Of a stretch of DNA of 64,000 bases, positions 23,731-32,481 are shown piece by piece. A program made the translations under genes and the position numbers. The stretch is taken from positions 2,838,501-2,902,500 of the forward strand of contig NZ_CP029190.1 in the NCBI RefSeq assembly GCF_008642295.1, given 5' to 3'. The notes below the pieces were generated by a model. That model was given only the letters and a program-made list of their open reading frames with translations. It was not told where the DNA came from and searched no databases. How positions within the stretch are numbered: the stretch's first letter is position 1; the number at the start of each line of letters is the position of its first letter. This stretch comes from Streptomyces venezuelae (GTDB taxonomy: Bacteria > Actinomycetota > Actinomycetes > Streptomycetales > Streptomycetaceae).

Positions 23731-25026
23731 GTGGCCGGGACGTCACGGCGCCGCCACCGGATGGTGGCGGCGGCCTTCCTGCTGCCCGCGCTGCTGCTGC
23801 TCGGCGCGCTGGTCGTGCAGCCGATCGGCTACTCCGTCTACCGCAGTCTCTTCGACCGGTCCGGCGGCTCCTTCGTGGGCCTGGACAACTACGGGGAGAT
23901 CCTGCGGGACGACGCCATCCGCAATGCGCTGAAGAACACGGCGGTGTGGGTGGTGCTGGCGCCCGTCACGGCGACCGTGCTCGGTCTGCTCTTCGCGGTC
24001 CTGACGGAACGGGTCCGCTGGGGCACGGCGTTCAAGCTGCTGGTGTTCATGCCCATGGCGATCTCGATGCTGGCGGCCGGGATCATCTTCCGGCTGGTGT
24101 ACGAGCAGGATCCCGACAGGGGCGTGGCCAATGCGGTGTGGGTGGGGGTGCACGACACCTTCGCCGAGAGTTCGGCCTTCCCCAAGGCCCGGCCCGGCCG
24201 TGATTCGCCGCTGGTGCCGGCCGGCGGCGGCGCGTATGTGACGCGGGAGCCGGTCCGGGCGGGCGTGCCGGTGCTGCTGCCGCTGGTCGGGGTCGCCCCG
24301 GCCGCGCTCCCGGAGGGGACGAAGACCGCCCGCCCGCCGGCCGGCGAACCGGGGAAGGTCACCGGCACCGCCTGGCAGGACTTCACCCGGGGCGGGGGCG
24401 GGCAGACGAACGCGGTGGACCCGGCCGAATCGGCGTACGCGGGCATGCGGATCGAGGCGGTGAAGGACGGGAAGGTGGTGGAGTCCGTCCGGGCCCGGGC
24501 GGACGGCACGTTCACCCTGTCGGAGAAGGCCGACGGGGCGGTGCTGCGGCTCCCGGCGGCCAACTTCCGGGAGGCGTACGCGGGGGTGGACTGGCTGGGT
24601 CCCGCGCTGGTGACCCCGGCGGTCATCGGGGCGTACGTGTGGATGTGGGCGGGCTTCGCGATGGTGCTGATCGCGGCCGGGCTCGCGGCGGTGCCCCGGG
24701 AGCTGCTGGAGGCGGCCCGGGTGGACGGGGCGAACGAGTGGCAGGTGTTCCGCCGGATCACCGTGCCGGTGCTGGCACCGGTCCTGGTGGTGGTCCTGGT
24801 GACCCTGGTGATCAACGTGATGAAGATCTTCGACCTGGTCTTCGTGATCGCGCCGGGGTCGGTGCAGGACGATGCGAACGTGCTGGCGCTCCAGCTGTAC
24901 CGGACCTCGTTCGGCACGGACGCCGATCAGGGGGTGGGCAGCGCGATCGCGGTCCTGCTGCTGCTCCTGGTGGTGCCGGTGATGCTGGTGAACATCCGGC
25001 GGCTGCGGAAGGAGCGTTCCCGATGA
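23731..25026 (+). CDS. ABC sugar permease 1 with a large inserted extracytoplasmic domain
   Basis: A 431-residue MalF-type permease from GTG 23731, 5 bp after the binding-protein stop. The membrane parts are recognisable: FLLPALLLLGALVVQPIGYSVYRS at the start and the ATPase-coupling EAA loop PRELLEAARVDGANEWQVFRRI near the end. Between the first transmembrane block and the later helices lies an insert of roughly 147 residues (about 137-283). It is rich in beta-strand and DGK/ADG turns (RIEAVKDGKVVESV, RADGTFTLSEKADGAVLRL), resembling a small Ig- or carboxypeptidase-regulatory-like fold. Typical permeases of this family are about 300 residues. The insert probably faces outside and docks the binding protein, as the MalF P2 loop does. 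Confidence 0.88.
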   Translation: MAGTSRRRHRMVAAAFLLPALLLLGALVVQPIGYSVYRSLFDRSGGSFVGLDNYGEILRDDAIRNALKNTAVWVVLAPVTATVLGLLFAVLTERVRWGTAFKLLVFMPMAISMLAAGIIFRLVYEQDPDRGVANAVWVGVHDTFAESSAFPKARPGRDSPLVPAGGGAYVTREPVRAGVPVLLPLVGVAPAALPEGTKTARPPAGEPGKVTGTAWQDFTRGGGGQTNAVDPAESAYAGMRIEAVKDGKVVESVRARADGTFTLSEKADGAVLRLPAANFREAYAGVDWLGPALVTPAVIGAYVWMWAGFAMVLIAAGLAAVPRELLEAARVDGANEWQVFRRITVPVLAPVLVVVLVTLVINVMKIFDLVFVIAPGSVQDDANVLALQLYRTSFGTDADQGVGSAIAVLLLLLVVPVMLVNIRRLRKERSR

Positions 25027-25877
25027 AGGATTCCCTCGTGTCCCGGCTGGCCGCGCGGACCGCCGGCGGGGCGGTCCGGGTCTTCCTGGTCCTTGCCGCC
25101 CTGTTCTGGCTGCTGCCCACGCTCGGCCTGCTGCTGTCCTCGTTCCTGGCGCCTTCCGACCTGAACCGGGAGGGCTGGTGGCAGGTCTTCTCCGAGCCGG
25201 CCCGGCTGACCACCGAGAACTACGCGGACCTGCTGGCGAACGACACGATCACGAAGTCACTGCTCAGCACGGTGGCGATCACCGTGCCGGCCACGGTGCT
25301 GGTGGTGCTGCTCGGCGCGTTCGCCGGATACGCCTTCGCCTGGCTGGAGTTCCCCGGGCGGGACTGGCTGTTCCTGGTCGTGGTGGGGTTGTTGGTGGTA
25401 CCGGTCCAGGTCGCGCTGATCCCGGTCTCCGAACTCTTCGGCACGATCGGCCTCTTCGAGACGACGGCCGGGGTGGTCCTGTTCCACACGGCCTTCGGGC
25501 TGCCGTTCGCGGTGTTCCTGCTACGGAACTTCTTCGCGGAGATCCCGCGGGAGCTGCTGGAGGCGGCCCGCCTCGACGGGGCCGGTGAACTGCGGCTGTT
25601 CACCCGGGTGGTGCTGCCGCTGGGCGGTCCGGCGATCGCCTCGCTGGGCATCTTCCAGTTCCTGTGGGTGTGGAACGACATGCTGGTGGCGCTGGTGTTC
25701 GCGGATTCGGCGAACCCGCCCGTCACGGTCGCACTCCAGCAGCAGGTCCGGCAGTTCGGCAACAACATCGACGTGCTCGCGCCCGGCGCGTTCCTGTCGA
25801 TGGTGATCCCGCTGATCGTGTTCTTCGCCTTCCAGCGGCAGTTCGTGTCGGGGGTGATGGCGGGGGCGGTGAAGTAG
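25023..25877 (+). CDS. ABC sugar permease 2
   Basis: A 284-residue MalG-type permease overlapping the previous stop (ATGA). It has six hydrophobic segments and the EAA loop EIPRELLEAARLDGAGELRLF. It pairs with the larger permease to form the heterodimeric channel of this importer. No ATP-binding subunit follows, so a general sugar ATPase is presumably shared. Confidence 0.93.
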   Translation: MKDSLVSRLAARTAGGAVRVFLVLAALFWLLPTLGLLLSSFLAPSDLNREGWWQVFSEPARLTTENYADLLANDTITKSLLSTVAITVPATVLVVLLGAFAGYAFAWLEFPGRDWLFLVVVGLLVVPVQVALIPVSELFGTIGLFETTAGVVLFHTAFGLPFAVFLLRNFFAEIPRELLEAARLDGAGELRLFTRVVLPLGGPAIASLGIFQFLWVWNDMLVALVFADSANPPVTVALQQQVRQFGNNIDVLAPGAFLSMVIPLIVFFAFQRQFVSGVMAGAVK

Positions 25878-25935
25878 TAACCCGAATGCCGCACTCTGCG
25901 TAACCTGATGATCGCCAGGGTGGTTCCTGGGCAAT

Positions 25936-28242
25936 ATGCCCGCGCCGACCCCTGGATGTGCCGTGCCCCGGTTCAGCGTCATCGTGCCCGCGTACAAGGT
26001 CCAGGCGTACCTGCAGGAGAGTCTGGACTCGGTCCTTTCCCAGTCGTACCCGGACCTGGAACTGATCGCGGTGGACGACGCCTCCCCGGACGCCTGCGGT
26101 TCGATCGTCGACGAGTACGCGGCCCGCGATCCGCGGGTCACCGCCGTCCACCTGGCGCACAACCTGGGCCTGGGTCCGGCCCGCAACGCGGGTCTGGCCC
26201 GGGCGACCGGCGACTACATCGTGTTCCTGGACGGGGACGACACCCTCGCCCCGGGCGCCCTCCAGGCCATCGCCGACCGGCTCAAGGCGACCGGCTCCCC
26301 GGACGTCCTGGTGTACGACTACGCGCGCACCTTCTGGACCGGGGAGCTGCTCCGCAACCGGCTGTCCCACCGGCTCTGCGAGGAGGGCCCGGCCAGCTTC
26401 CGGCTCGCCGACCGTCCGGCGCTGCTCGGCATGCTGATGGTGGTGTGGAACAAGGCCTACCGCCGCGAGTTCGTGGAGCGCGAGGAGCTCGTCTTCCCGA
26501 CCGGCCTGTACGAGGACACCCCGTGGACCTACCCGGCCCTGCTGGCGGCCGAGTCCGTGGCGGTCCTGGACCGGGTGTGCGTGCACTACCGGCAGCGGCG
26601 GACCGGGTCGATCCTCACCACGACCACACCCCGGCATCTGGACATCTTCGACCAGTACGACCGGGTGTTCGCCTTCCTGGCCGGCCGCCCGGAGCTGGAG
26701 CGCTGGCGGCCCCTGGTGCACCGGCGGATGGCCGAGCACTACTGCGCGCTGTTCGCGGACCGGGTGCGGCTGCCGCGGGCGTCCCGGCCGGAGTTCTTCC
26801 GGCGGGCGGCCGACCAGCTGCGCCGCTACCGGGCGCCGGGCCCGCGGAGCGGCGGCCCGCTGCCGGTGTCCCGGGTGGACCGGCTGCGGCACACCCTGAT
26901 GCGGCTGGGCCTGCGGCGCCTGTACCGCAGCCTGTCGGTGCTGCGGGCGGCCGGGCTGGCGGCGGCCCGGGGCGCGGCGGCGGCCCGCCAGGGGCTGCGC
27001 GAGACGGTGTGCCGGCTGCACTACCGGCTCCAGCGGCTGCGGCCCCTCCGCTCCGACCTCGCCGTCTTCAGTGCGTACTGGCACGGCGGCTACGCCTGCA
27101 ATCCGGCGGCGATCGAGGCGAAGCTGCGGGAGCTGGCGCCGGGCATGCGGACGGCGTGGATCTGCGGCCCGGGCCATGCCTCGGGGCTGCCCCGGGCCAC
27201 GGCCGCGCTCCGCCCGGGCTCGTTCGCGTACTGGACGGCCCTGGCCCGGGCGCGCTACCTGGTCACCAACGTCAACTTCGACCGCGCCCTGGTCAAACGC
27301 CGCGGCCAGATCCTCGTCCAAACCCAGCACGGCACCCCGCTGAAGCGGGTCGGCCTGGACCTCCAGGACCGCCCGGCGGCCACCCCGACCACCGATTTCG
27401 CGGGGCTGCTGCGCGGCGCCGACCAGTGGGACTACCTGCTGTCCTCGAACCGCCATTCCACCCTGGTCTGGGAGAAGGCCGTGCCTTCGTCCTACACCAC
27501 CCTGGAGTACGGCTATCCGCGCAACGACGTGTTCCACCGGGCGTCCGCCTCGGACGTGGCGGAGCTCCGGGACCGCCTGGGCATCCCGGCCGGCACCACG
27601 GCCGTCCTGTACGCCCCCACGCACCGCGACTACCGCCGCAGCCGCCCGGACTACCTGGACTTCGACCGGGTGCTGCGGGACCTGGGTCCGCGCTTCACGA
27701 TCCTGGCCCGCGCCCATCACACCTACGGTGACGTCCCGTTGTCCCGGGACGCGCATCCGCGCCTGATCGACGTCTCGGGGCACCCCTCGGTGGAGGAGCT
27801 GTGCCTGGCGGCCGACGCGCTGGTCACCGACTACTCGTCCCTGATGTTCGACTACGCCTCGCTGGACCGGCCGATCGTGATCCACGCGGACGACTGGGAG
27901 GCGTACGAGGCCGCCCGCGGCACCTACTTCGACCTCCGGGCGTTCCCGCCCGGCGCGATCGCCCGGACCGAGGACGAACTGATCGACATCTTCGCCACCG
28001 GCCACTGGCAGGGCTCCCGCTCGGCCGAGCTCCGGGCGGCCTTCCGGGCGCGGTTCTGCACGTACGACGACGGGCACGCGGCGGAACGCGTGGTCCGCCG
28101 GGTCTTCCTGGACCAGTCGGACGGCCTCCCCGCGTTCGTCCCCCTGGAGGCCCGCCACCCCGCCCCGGCGGCATCGGCCGCCGCCGGGGCCGCCGTCTCC
28201 AGTCCCCCGCTGGCGGGCCTGAGCCCGTCGCGCTGGCCTTAG
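25936..28242 (+). CDS. Bifunctional GT2 glycosyltransferase / CDP-glycerol glycerophosphotransferase (TagF-like)
   Basis: A 768-residue two-domain protein. Residues about 10-240 are a GT2 family glycosyltransferase (SVIVPAYKVQAYLQESLDSV, VDDASPD, DGDDT as the metal-binding DxD). A basic linker (about 280-370) suggests membrane association. Residues about 375-735 form a TagF-type glycerophosphotransferase domain (VQTQHGTPLKR, LYAPTHRDYRRSR, ADALVTDYSSLMFDYA, RPIVIHADDWEAYE). It probably builds or decorates a poly(glycerol phosphate) wall teichoic acid at the inner membrane face. ATG 25936 is used; GTG 25963 is an alternative. TagG/TagH-like exporter genes lie 3.3 kb downstream. Confidence 0.88.
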   Translation: MPAPTPGCAVPRFSVIVPAYKVQAYLQESLDSVLSQSYPDLELIAVDDASPDACGSIVDEYAARDPRVTAVHLAHNLGLGPARNAGLARATGDYIVFLDGDDTLAPGALQAIADRLKATGSPDVLVYDYARTFWTGELLRNRLSHRLCEEGPASFRLADRPALLGMLMVVWNKAYRREFVEREELVFPTGLYEDTPWTYPALLAAESVAVLDRVCVHYRQRRTGSILTTTTPRHLDIFDQYDRVFAFLAGRPELERWRPLVHRRMAEHYCALFADRVRLPRASRPEFFRRAADQLRRYRAPGPRSGGPLPVSRVDRLRHTLMRLGLRRLYRSLSVLRAAGLAAARGAAAARQGLRETVCRLHYRLQRLRPLRSDLAVFSAYWHGGYACNPAAIEAKLRELAPGMRTAWICGPGHASGLPRATAALRPGSFAYWTALARARYLVTNVNFDRALVKRRGQILVQTQHGTPLKRVGLDLQDRPAATPTTDFAGLLRGADQWDYLLSSNRHSTLVWEKAVPSSYTTLEYGYPRNDVFHRASASDVAELRDRLGIPAGTTAVLYAPTHRDYRRSRPDYLDFDRVLRDLGPRFTILARAHHTYGDVPLSRDAHPRLIDVSGHPSVEELCLAADALVTDYSSLMFDYASLDRPIVIHADDWEAYEAARGTYFDLRAFPPGAIARTEDELIDIFATGHWQGSRSAELRAAFRARFCTYDDGHAAERVVRRVFLDQSDGLPAFVPLEARHPAPAASAAAGAAVSSPPLAGLSPSRWP

Positions 28243-29303
28243 AAAATGTCGTCGTCGTGGATCAACCGCCAGGCGGTGAGGGCGAGGGAGGCCCGTACCA
28301 GTCCGGTGTGCTCGGTGAGTTCGATGCCGAGGCTCTTCGCGATCTGTTCGAGCCGGCGGGCGACGCTGCTGTGGTGGAGGTGGAGGAGCTCGGCGGCCCG
28401 GCGGAGTGAGCCGGTGGCGCAGTAGGCGTCCAGGGTCTCCAGGTCTTCGGGGTTCCCGGCGATACGCGCGATGGCGGCGATGTCGGTGTTGTCCCGCAAG
28501 GCCTGGTCGCCCACCCGGGCGAGCAGCGCCACCGCCCCCAGGTCGTCGTGGTGGACGACGGGCCGGCGCGGGGTGGTGAACCGGACGGCGGTGCGGGCCT
28601 GCCGCCAGGAGCGGTCGGGGCTTTCGGCGGACCCGATGCCCGCGCGCACCCCTTCGGGGAACCGGGTCCGGTCCACGGTGGTGGCCAGGACGGCGCCCAC
28701 ACCGGCGAGCGGTGCCGCCTTCACGGTGCTCCCCGGACAGACCAGACCGGCGATCCGGTCGAGCGGTAGCCGCGAACGGACGGCGAGGACCTGAACGGGC
28801 CGGCCGGGGGTGAAACCGAGCAGCCGTAACGCCCGCGCCCTGGCGGCCTCGTCGCTGTCGGCACTGATCACCAGCTCGACGAGGGCGGGGTCGGCCATGG
28901 TGGTGCGGGCCGGACCGTACCGCTCCACGGCCGTGGCGGTGGCGAGGGCGAGCCGCTCCAGCAGCACCTCGTCCAGCTGGTTCGGCGCGCCGGGGCGTTC
29001 CAGCCACACGGTGCCGATCTCCTCCTCGTCGAGTGTGATCGGCACGGTGGTGAACGCGGGCGCCGGTGACGACGGCCCGGACGACGGGTCGGCCGCCGCC
29101 CGGCCATCGGCCGCGACGCGGATCACCCGCCCGGTGCCGTGCAGCCGGATTCCGGCCACGCACTCGGCCAGCCCCGCCGAGGCCCGGGCGAGCGCGGGCA
29201 GGTCCACCCGCCGGCGCATCAGCGTGTCGTAGAACGCCACGATGCGGATCGCACCGTCGACGTACGGATCCAGTCCCGACAACCGCACCGCCAGTGCCTC
29301 CAT
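28239..29303 (-). CDS. PucR-type (CdaR/PucR helix-turn-helix) regulator
   Basis: A 354-residue regulator whose C-terminus (about 285-345) is a PucR/CdaR helix-turn-helix (LETLDAYCATGSLRRAAELL, HHSSVARRLEQIAKSLGI). The N-terminal half looks like a GAF-like sensor (VAGIRLHGTGRVIRVAADGR, EEEIGTVWLERPGAPNQLDE). It is convergent with the teichoic-acid gene, and the two stops overlap by 4 bp. It is divergent from the alpha/beta hydrolase at 29414 with 110 bp between, so the hydrolase-cupin pair is its most likely target. Confidence 0.85.
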   Translation of the reverse strand: MEALAVRLSGLDPYVDGAIRIVAFYDTLMRRRVDLPALARASAGLAECVAGIRLHGTGRVIRVAADGRAAADPSSGPSSPAPAFTTVPITLDEEEIGTVWLERPGAPNQLDEVLLERLALATATAVERYGPARTTMADPALVELVISADSDEAARARALRLLGFTPGRPVQVLAVRSRLPLDRIAGLVCPGSTVKAAPLAGVGAVLATTVDRTRFPEGVRAGIGSAESPDRSWRQARTAVRFTTPRRPVVHHDDLGAVALLARVGDQALRDNTDIAAIARIAGNPEDLETLDAYCATGSLRRAAELLHLHHSSVARRLEQIAKSLGIELTEHTGLVRASLALTAWRLIHDDDIF

Positions 29304-29413
29304 GCCAGGAGGGTAAGTCGCGGCGGCCTGGAAGGAGAAGCGCCGTTCGGCGCGCGATCCGGGCGCGATGCCCGACGGTCGGCGGATGATCCGGCGGGCG
29401 GCCGGCGGTCAGG

Positions 29414-30325
29414 ATGGCCGGCATGGACCCCGAACTCGAAGCATTCGTCCCCCTGCTCCCCCGTACCGACCTGAACGACCCGGTCGCCTATCGCACGATG
29501 TACGCCGAACTGGCCGCGGCGCGGCCGGCTCCGGACACCACGGGCCTGGAGATCGAGGCCCGTACGGTGCCGGCCGATCCGGAGGTACCGGTACGGATCT
29601 ACCGCCCGCTGTCGGGAGCGGCCCCCGGCGCGTTCATCTGGCTGCACGGCGGCGCCTGGGTGGTCGGCGACCTGGACGTCGAGGAGCACTGGGCCGCCCC
29701 GATCGCCCGGCTTTCCGGCGCGGTCGTCATCACGGTCGACTACCGCCTGTCCCCCGAGCACCGGTTCCCGGCCGCGCTGGACGACGCGTACGCCGTACTG
29801 GCCTGGACATACGAGCACGCCGCCGAGCTCGGCATCGACCCGGACCGGATCGCGGTCGGCGGGCACAGCGCCGGGGGGAACCTGGCGGCGGCGGTAGCGC
29901 TGCGGGCCCGTGACGAGCAGGGCCCGCCGGTCCGCTTCCAGCTGCTCAACGAGGCCATCCTGGACGACCGGCAGCAGACGTGGTCGGCACGGAACTTCAC
30001 CGACACGCCCTGGAACACGCGCGATGTCCGTGCCACGGCGCTCGCCCACTACCTGGGCTCCCAGCCGGCCACGCCGTACGCGGCACCGGCCCGCGCGGAG
30101 GACCTGTCCGGGCTCCCGGCGGCCTATGTCGCCACCGCGGAGTTCGATCCGAACCGGGACGAGGGCATCGCGTATGCGCTGCGCCTGCTGGAGGCGGGCG
30201 TGCCGGTCGAACTGCATCAGTGGCCGGGTACGTTCCACGGCTCGCTGGCGCTCCAGTCGGCCGACGTCTCCCAGCGCCAACTGACCGAACTCGGCGCGGT
30301 CCTGCGCCGTGCACTGGCCGCCTGA
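29414..30325 (+). CDS. Alpha/beta hydrolase of the hormone-sensitive-lipase family
   Basis: A 303-residue esterase with the HSL/family IV oxyanion motif HGGAW (near 77) and nucleophile elbow GHSAGG (Ser near 153). The likely acid is Asp in EFDPNRDE (near 244) and the likely base is His in TFHGS (near 275). It is cytosolic with no signal peptide. Substrates of this family are short-chain esters; the natural one is unknown. The cupin gene follows after 28 bp, forming a two-gene unit divergent from the PucR-type regulator. Confidence 0.9.
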   Translation: MAGMDPELEAFVPLLPRTDLNDPVAYRTMYAELAAARPAPDTTGLEIEARTVPADPEVPVRIYRPLSGAAPGAFIWLHGGAWVVGDLDVEEHWAAPIARLSGAVVITVDYRLSPEHRFPAALDDAYAVLAWTYEHAAELGIDPDRIAVGGHSAGGNLAAAVALRARDEQGPPVRFQLLNEAILDDRQQTWSARNFTDTPWNTRDVRATALAHYLGSQPATPYAAPARAEDLSGLPAAYVATAEFDPNRDEGIAYALRLLEAGVPVELHQWPGTFHGSLALQSADVSQRQLTELGAVLRRALAA

Positions 30326-30353
30326 GCGGCCCGAGCGAAGGGAAGCAATCACC

Positions 30354-30746
30354 ATGCCCACGACCACCCCGATCGACCTGTTCGCCTCCTTCCTCCACCT
30401 CCAGCAGGACGGCGGGGCACACGCCGTGCCGCCCGTCTTCGACGTCGAGCGGGACGGCTGGCAGGTGATGGCCTTCCATGTGGAGACCGACGCCGACGTC
30501 CACGGCGACCACTGGGAGGTCCACCCGCACGCGGAGGAGGTCGTCTCCTGTCTGAGCGGCGGCATACGCCTCTACTTCCGCCCGGAGCACCCCGGAGACC
30601 CGGAAGAGCAGCTCACCCTCCCGCCCGGCACCGCGGTCATCGTCCCGCGGGGCCGCTGGCACCGCCTCGCGCTGGACGCCCCCAGCGACATCATGTCGAT
30701 CACCCTCCCCCGCGGCAGCCGCCTTGAAAAGCGCACGGAGCCGTAA
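30354..30746 (+). CDS. Cupin-domain protein
   Basis: A 130-residue single-cupin protein with a good ribosome-binding site (GAAGGGAAG) before ATG 30354. Metal-binding residues are visible in HPHAEEVVSCLSGGI (His, His, Glu) and in PRGRWHRLAL (second cupin motif His). It could be a small dioxygenase/isomerase or a sensor. It is cotranscribed with the esterase upstream, which suggests a joint catabolic role. Confidence 0.85.
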   Translation: MPTTTPIDLFASFLHLQQDGGAHAVPPVFDVERDGWQVMAFHVETDADVHGDHWEVHPHAEEVVSCLSGGIRLYFRPEHPGDPEEQLTLPPGTAVIVPRGRWHRLALDAPSDIMSITLPRGSRLEKRTEP

Positions 30747-30760
30747 CCCGCAGGCCCGCG

Positions 30761-30789
30761 CCGGGCCCCCCACGGGGGTGGGGGCCCGG
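30761..30789. terminator. Terminator between the cupin and tetR genes
   Basis: An imperfect GC-only hairpin (CCGGGCCCCCCAC against GTGGGGGCCCGG, one bulged C) lies between convergent genes and directly abuts the tetR stop. Confidence 0.7.
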
Positions 30790-31431
30790 CTAGGCCTCGC
30801 TGCTGCGCAGCGCCGCCACCGCCGAGCGGGCCAAGGAGTCCAGGTAGCCCGCGGTCACCGCCTCGCCGACGACCACCACCCGCCAGTACAGGGGCCCGAC
30901 CGCCAGGTCCAGCGCATGGTCCGGGTCCACCCCCGCCCCCAGCTCCCCGCGGGCGACCGCCTCCGCGACGATCCCCTCCGCCAGCCGCCGCTGCCCGTCG
31001 AGCACCGCCCCCCGCACCGCCTCCGCGATCTCCGGGTTGCGGGCCGCCTCCACCAGCAGGTCCGGGATCACCGCCGAAGCCACCGGGTGCCGCAGGACGT
31101 GCGACATGACCTCCAGCAGCGCCCGCAGGTCCCCGTACAGCGACCCCGTCGCCGGCACCGGCAGCCCTTCCGCCGCGAACGCCCCGATCAGGTCCAGCAC
31201 CAGGTGCAGCTTGGACTTCCACCGCCGGTACACCGCGGTCTTCCCCACGCCCGCGCGCCTCGCGATCCCCTCGATGGACATCCGGGAGAACCCGACCGCC
31301 GCCAGCTCCGCCAGCACGGCCGCCCTGATCGCTTCGGTCACGTCCTCGCGCAGGACGGCGGCACCCGCCGGAGCCCGCCTGGGCGCAGCGGCAGCAGCAG
31401 GGTCATCGGCGGCAGCAGCGTGGTTGGTCAT
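30790..31431 (-). CDS. TetR-family repressor
   Basis: A 213-residue TetR regulator from ATG 31431 (MTNHAAAAD). The helix-turn-helix spans about 30-78 (ILAAVLAELAAVGFSRMSIEGI-like helix, then RAGVGKTAVYRRWKSK), followed by an all-helical ligand domain. It is divergent from the TagG-like permease gene, with an inverted repeat in the intergenic region that is a good operator candidate. It probably represses the exporter operon, itself, or both. Confidence 0.9.
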   Translation of the reverse strand: MTNHAAAADDPAAAAAPRRAPAGAAVLREDVTEAIRAAVLAELAAVGFSRMSIEGIARRAGVGKTAVYRRWKSKLHLVLDLIGAFAAEGLPVPATGSLYGDLRALLEVMSHVLRHPVASAVIPDLLVEAARNPEIAEAVRGAVLDGQRRLAEGIVAEAVARGELGAGVDPDHALDLAVGPLYWRVVVVGEAVTAGYLDSLARSAVAALRSSEA

Positions 31432-31470
31432 GCACAGAGCATAGCCGCGCACGCCGCCACTCCCCCGTGA

Positions 31471-31529
31471 CGACGATACGGTTGCGTCCCGACGCAATCC
31501 GCCCTACTCTCGCCGTAGCGACGATACGG
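31471..31529. promoter_or_regulatory. Candidate TetR operator
   Basis: The inverted repeat TTGCGTC-CC-GACGCAA (31482-31497) sits between two direct copies of CGACGATACGG (31471-31481 and 31519-31529) in the 147-bp gap between tetR and the tagG-like gene. The arrangement fits a regulator binding site overlapping both divergent promoters. Confidence 0.55.
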
Positions 31530-31578
31530 ACCCGTTCCATCGACCAACCGGCCGGCGACGAAAGCGAAGCGACCCCGC

Positions 31579-32481
31579 GTGACCACCACGACCACCGCGA
31601 CCGCCCTGGACAAACCCACGCCCGCAGCCCTCGCCGCCACCCACGGCCTCACCGTCAGCGGCGCCCGCCCCACCCTCCCCCGCTACCTCCGCGAGCTCTG
31701 GGGCCGCCGCCACTTCGTGACGGCCTTCGCGACCGCCAAAATGGCGGCGCAGTACAGCACGGCGAAGCTCGGCCAGGTGTGGCACCTGGTCACCCCGCTC
31801 CTCAACGCCCTCGTCTACTACTTCGTCTTCGGCATCGTCATGAAGGCCAGCCACGGAGTCCCCGACTACATCCCCTTCCTCATCACCGGCGTCTTCGTCT
31901 GGGACTTCATCGGCAGCTCCGTCAACGCCGGCACCCGCGCCATCCACGGCAACCTCGGCCTGGTCCGCGCCCTGCACTTCCCCCGCGCCAGCCTGCCCAT
32001 CGCCACCGTCGTACAGCTCTTCCAGCAGCTCCTGGTGACCATGCTCGCCCTGGTCGTCCTGCTGCTCGGCTTCGGCCAGACCCCGAACCCGGCCTGGCTG
32101 CTGGCCCTCCCCACCCTCCTCCTGATGGCCGTGTTCTGCGCCGGCTGCGCCCTCGCCATGGCCCGGATCGGCAGCAGGACCCCCGACATCAGCCAGCTGA
32201 TGCCCTTCGTCCTGCGCACCTGGATGTACTCCTCCGGCGTCATGTGGTCCATCGACCAGATGCTGAAGGGCGACCACCTCCCCGGCTGGGTCAGCCTGGT
32301 CCTCAAGACCAACCCGGCAGCGGTCTACATCGACCTGATGCGCTTCTCCCTCATCGACTCCTTCACCGCCCACAACCTCCCGCCGCACGCCTGGCTGATC
32401 GCGGCCGGCTGGGCCCTGCTCGCCGGCATCGGCGGATTCGTCTACTTCTGGAAGGCAGAGGAGGAGTACGGCCGTGGCTGA
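31579..32481 (+). CDS. TagG-like ABC-2 polysaccharide/teichoic-acid export permease
   Basis: A 300-residue ABC-2 type permease with an amphipathic N-terminus (LPRYLRELWGRRHFVTAFATAK) and six hydrophobic segments. It is of the Wzm/TagG kind that exports undecaprenyl-linked polymers. The GTG at 31579 has no strong ribosome-binding site. It overlaps the ATPase gene by 8 bp, so the two form one transporter operon. The TagF-like polymerase 3 kb upstream suggests teichoic acid as the cargo. Confidence 0.9.
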   Translation: MTTTTTATALDKPTPAALAATHGLTVSGARPTLPRYLRELWGRRHFVTAFATAKMAAQYSTAKLGQVWHLVTPLLNALVYYFVFGIVMKASHGVPDYIPFLITGVFVWDFIGSSVNAGTRAIHGNLGLVRALHFPRASLPIATVVQLFQQLLVTMLALVVLLLGFGQTPNPAWLLALPTLLLMAVFCAGCALAMARIGSRTPDISQLMPFVLRTWMYSSGVMWSIDQMLKGDHLPGWVSLVLKTNPAAVYIDLMRFSLIDSFTAHNLPPHAWLIAAGWALLAGIGGFVYFWKAEEEYGRG

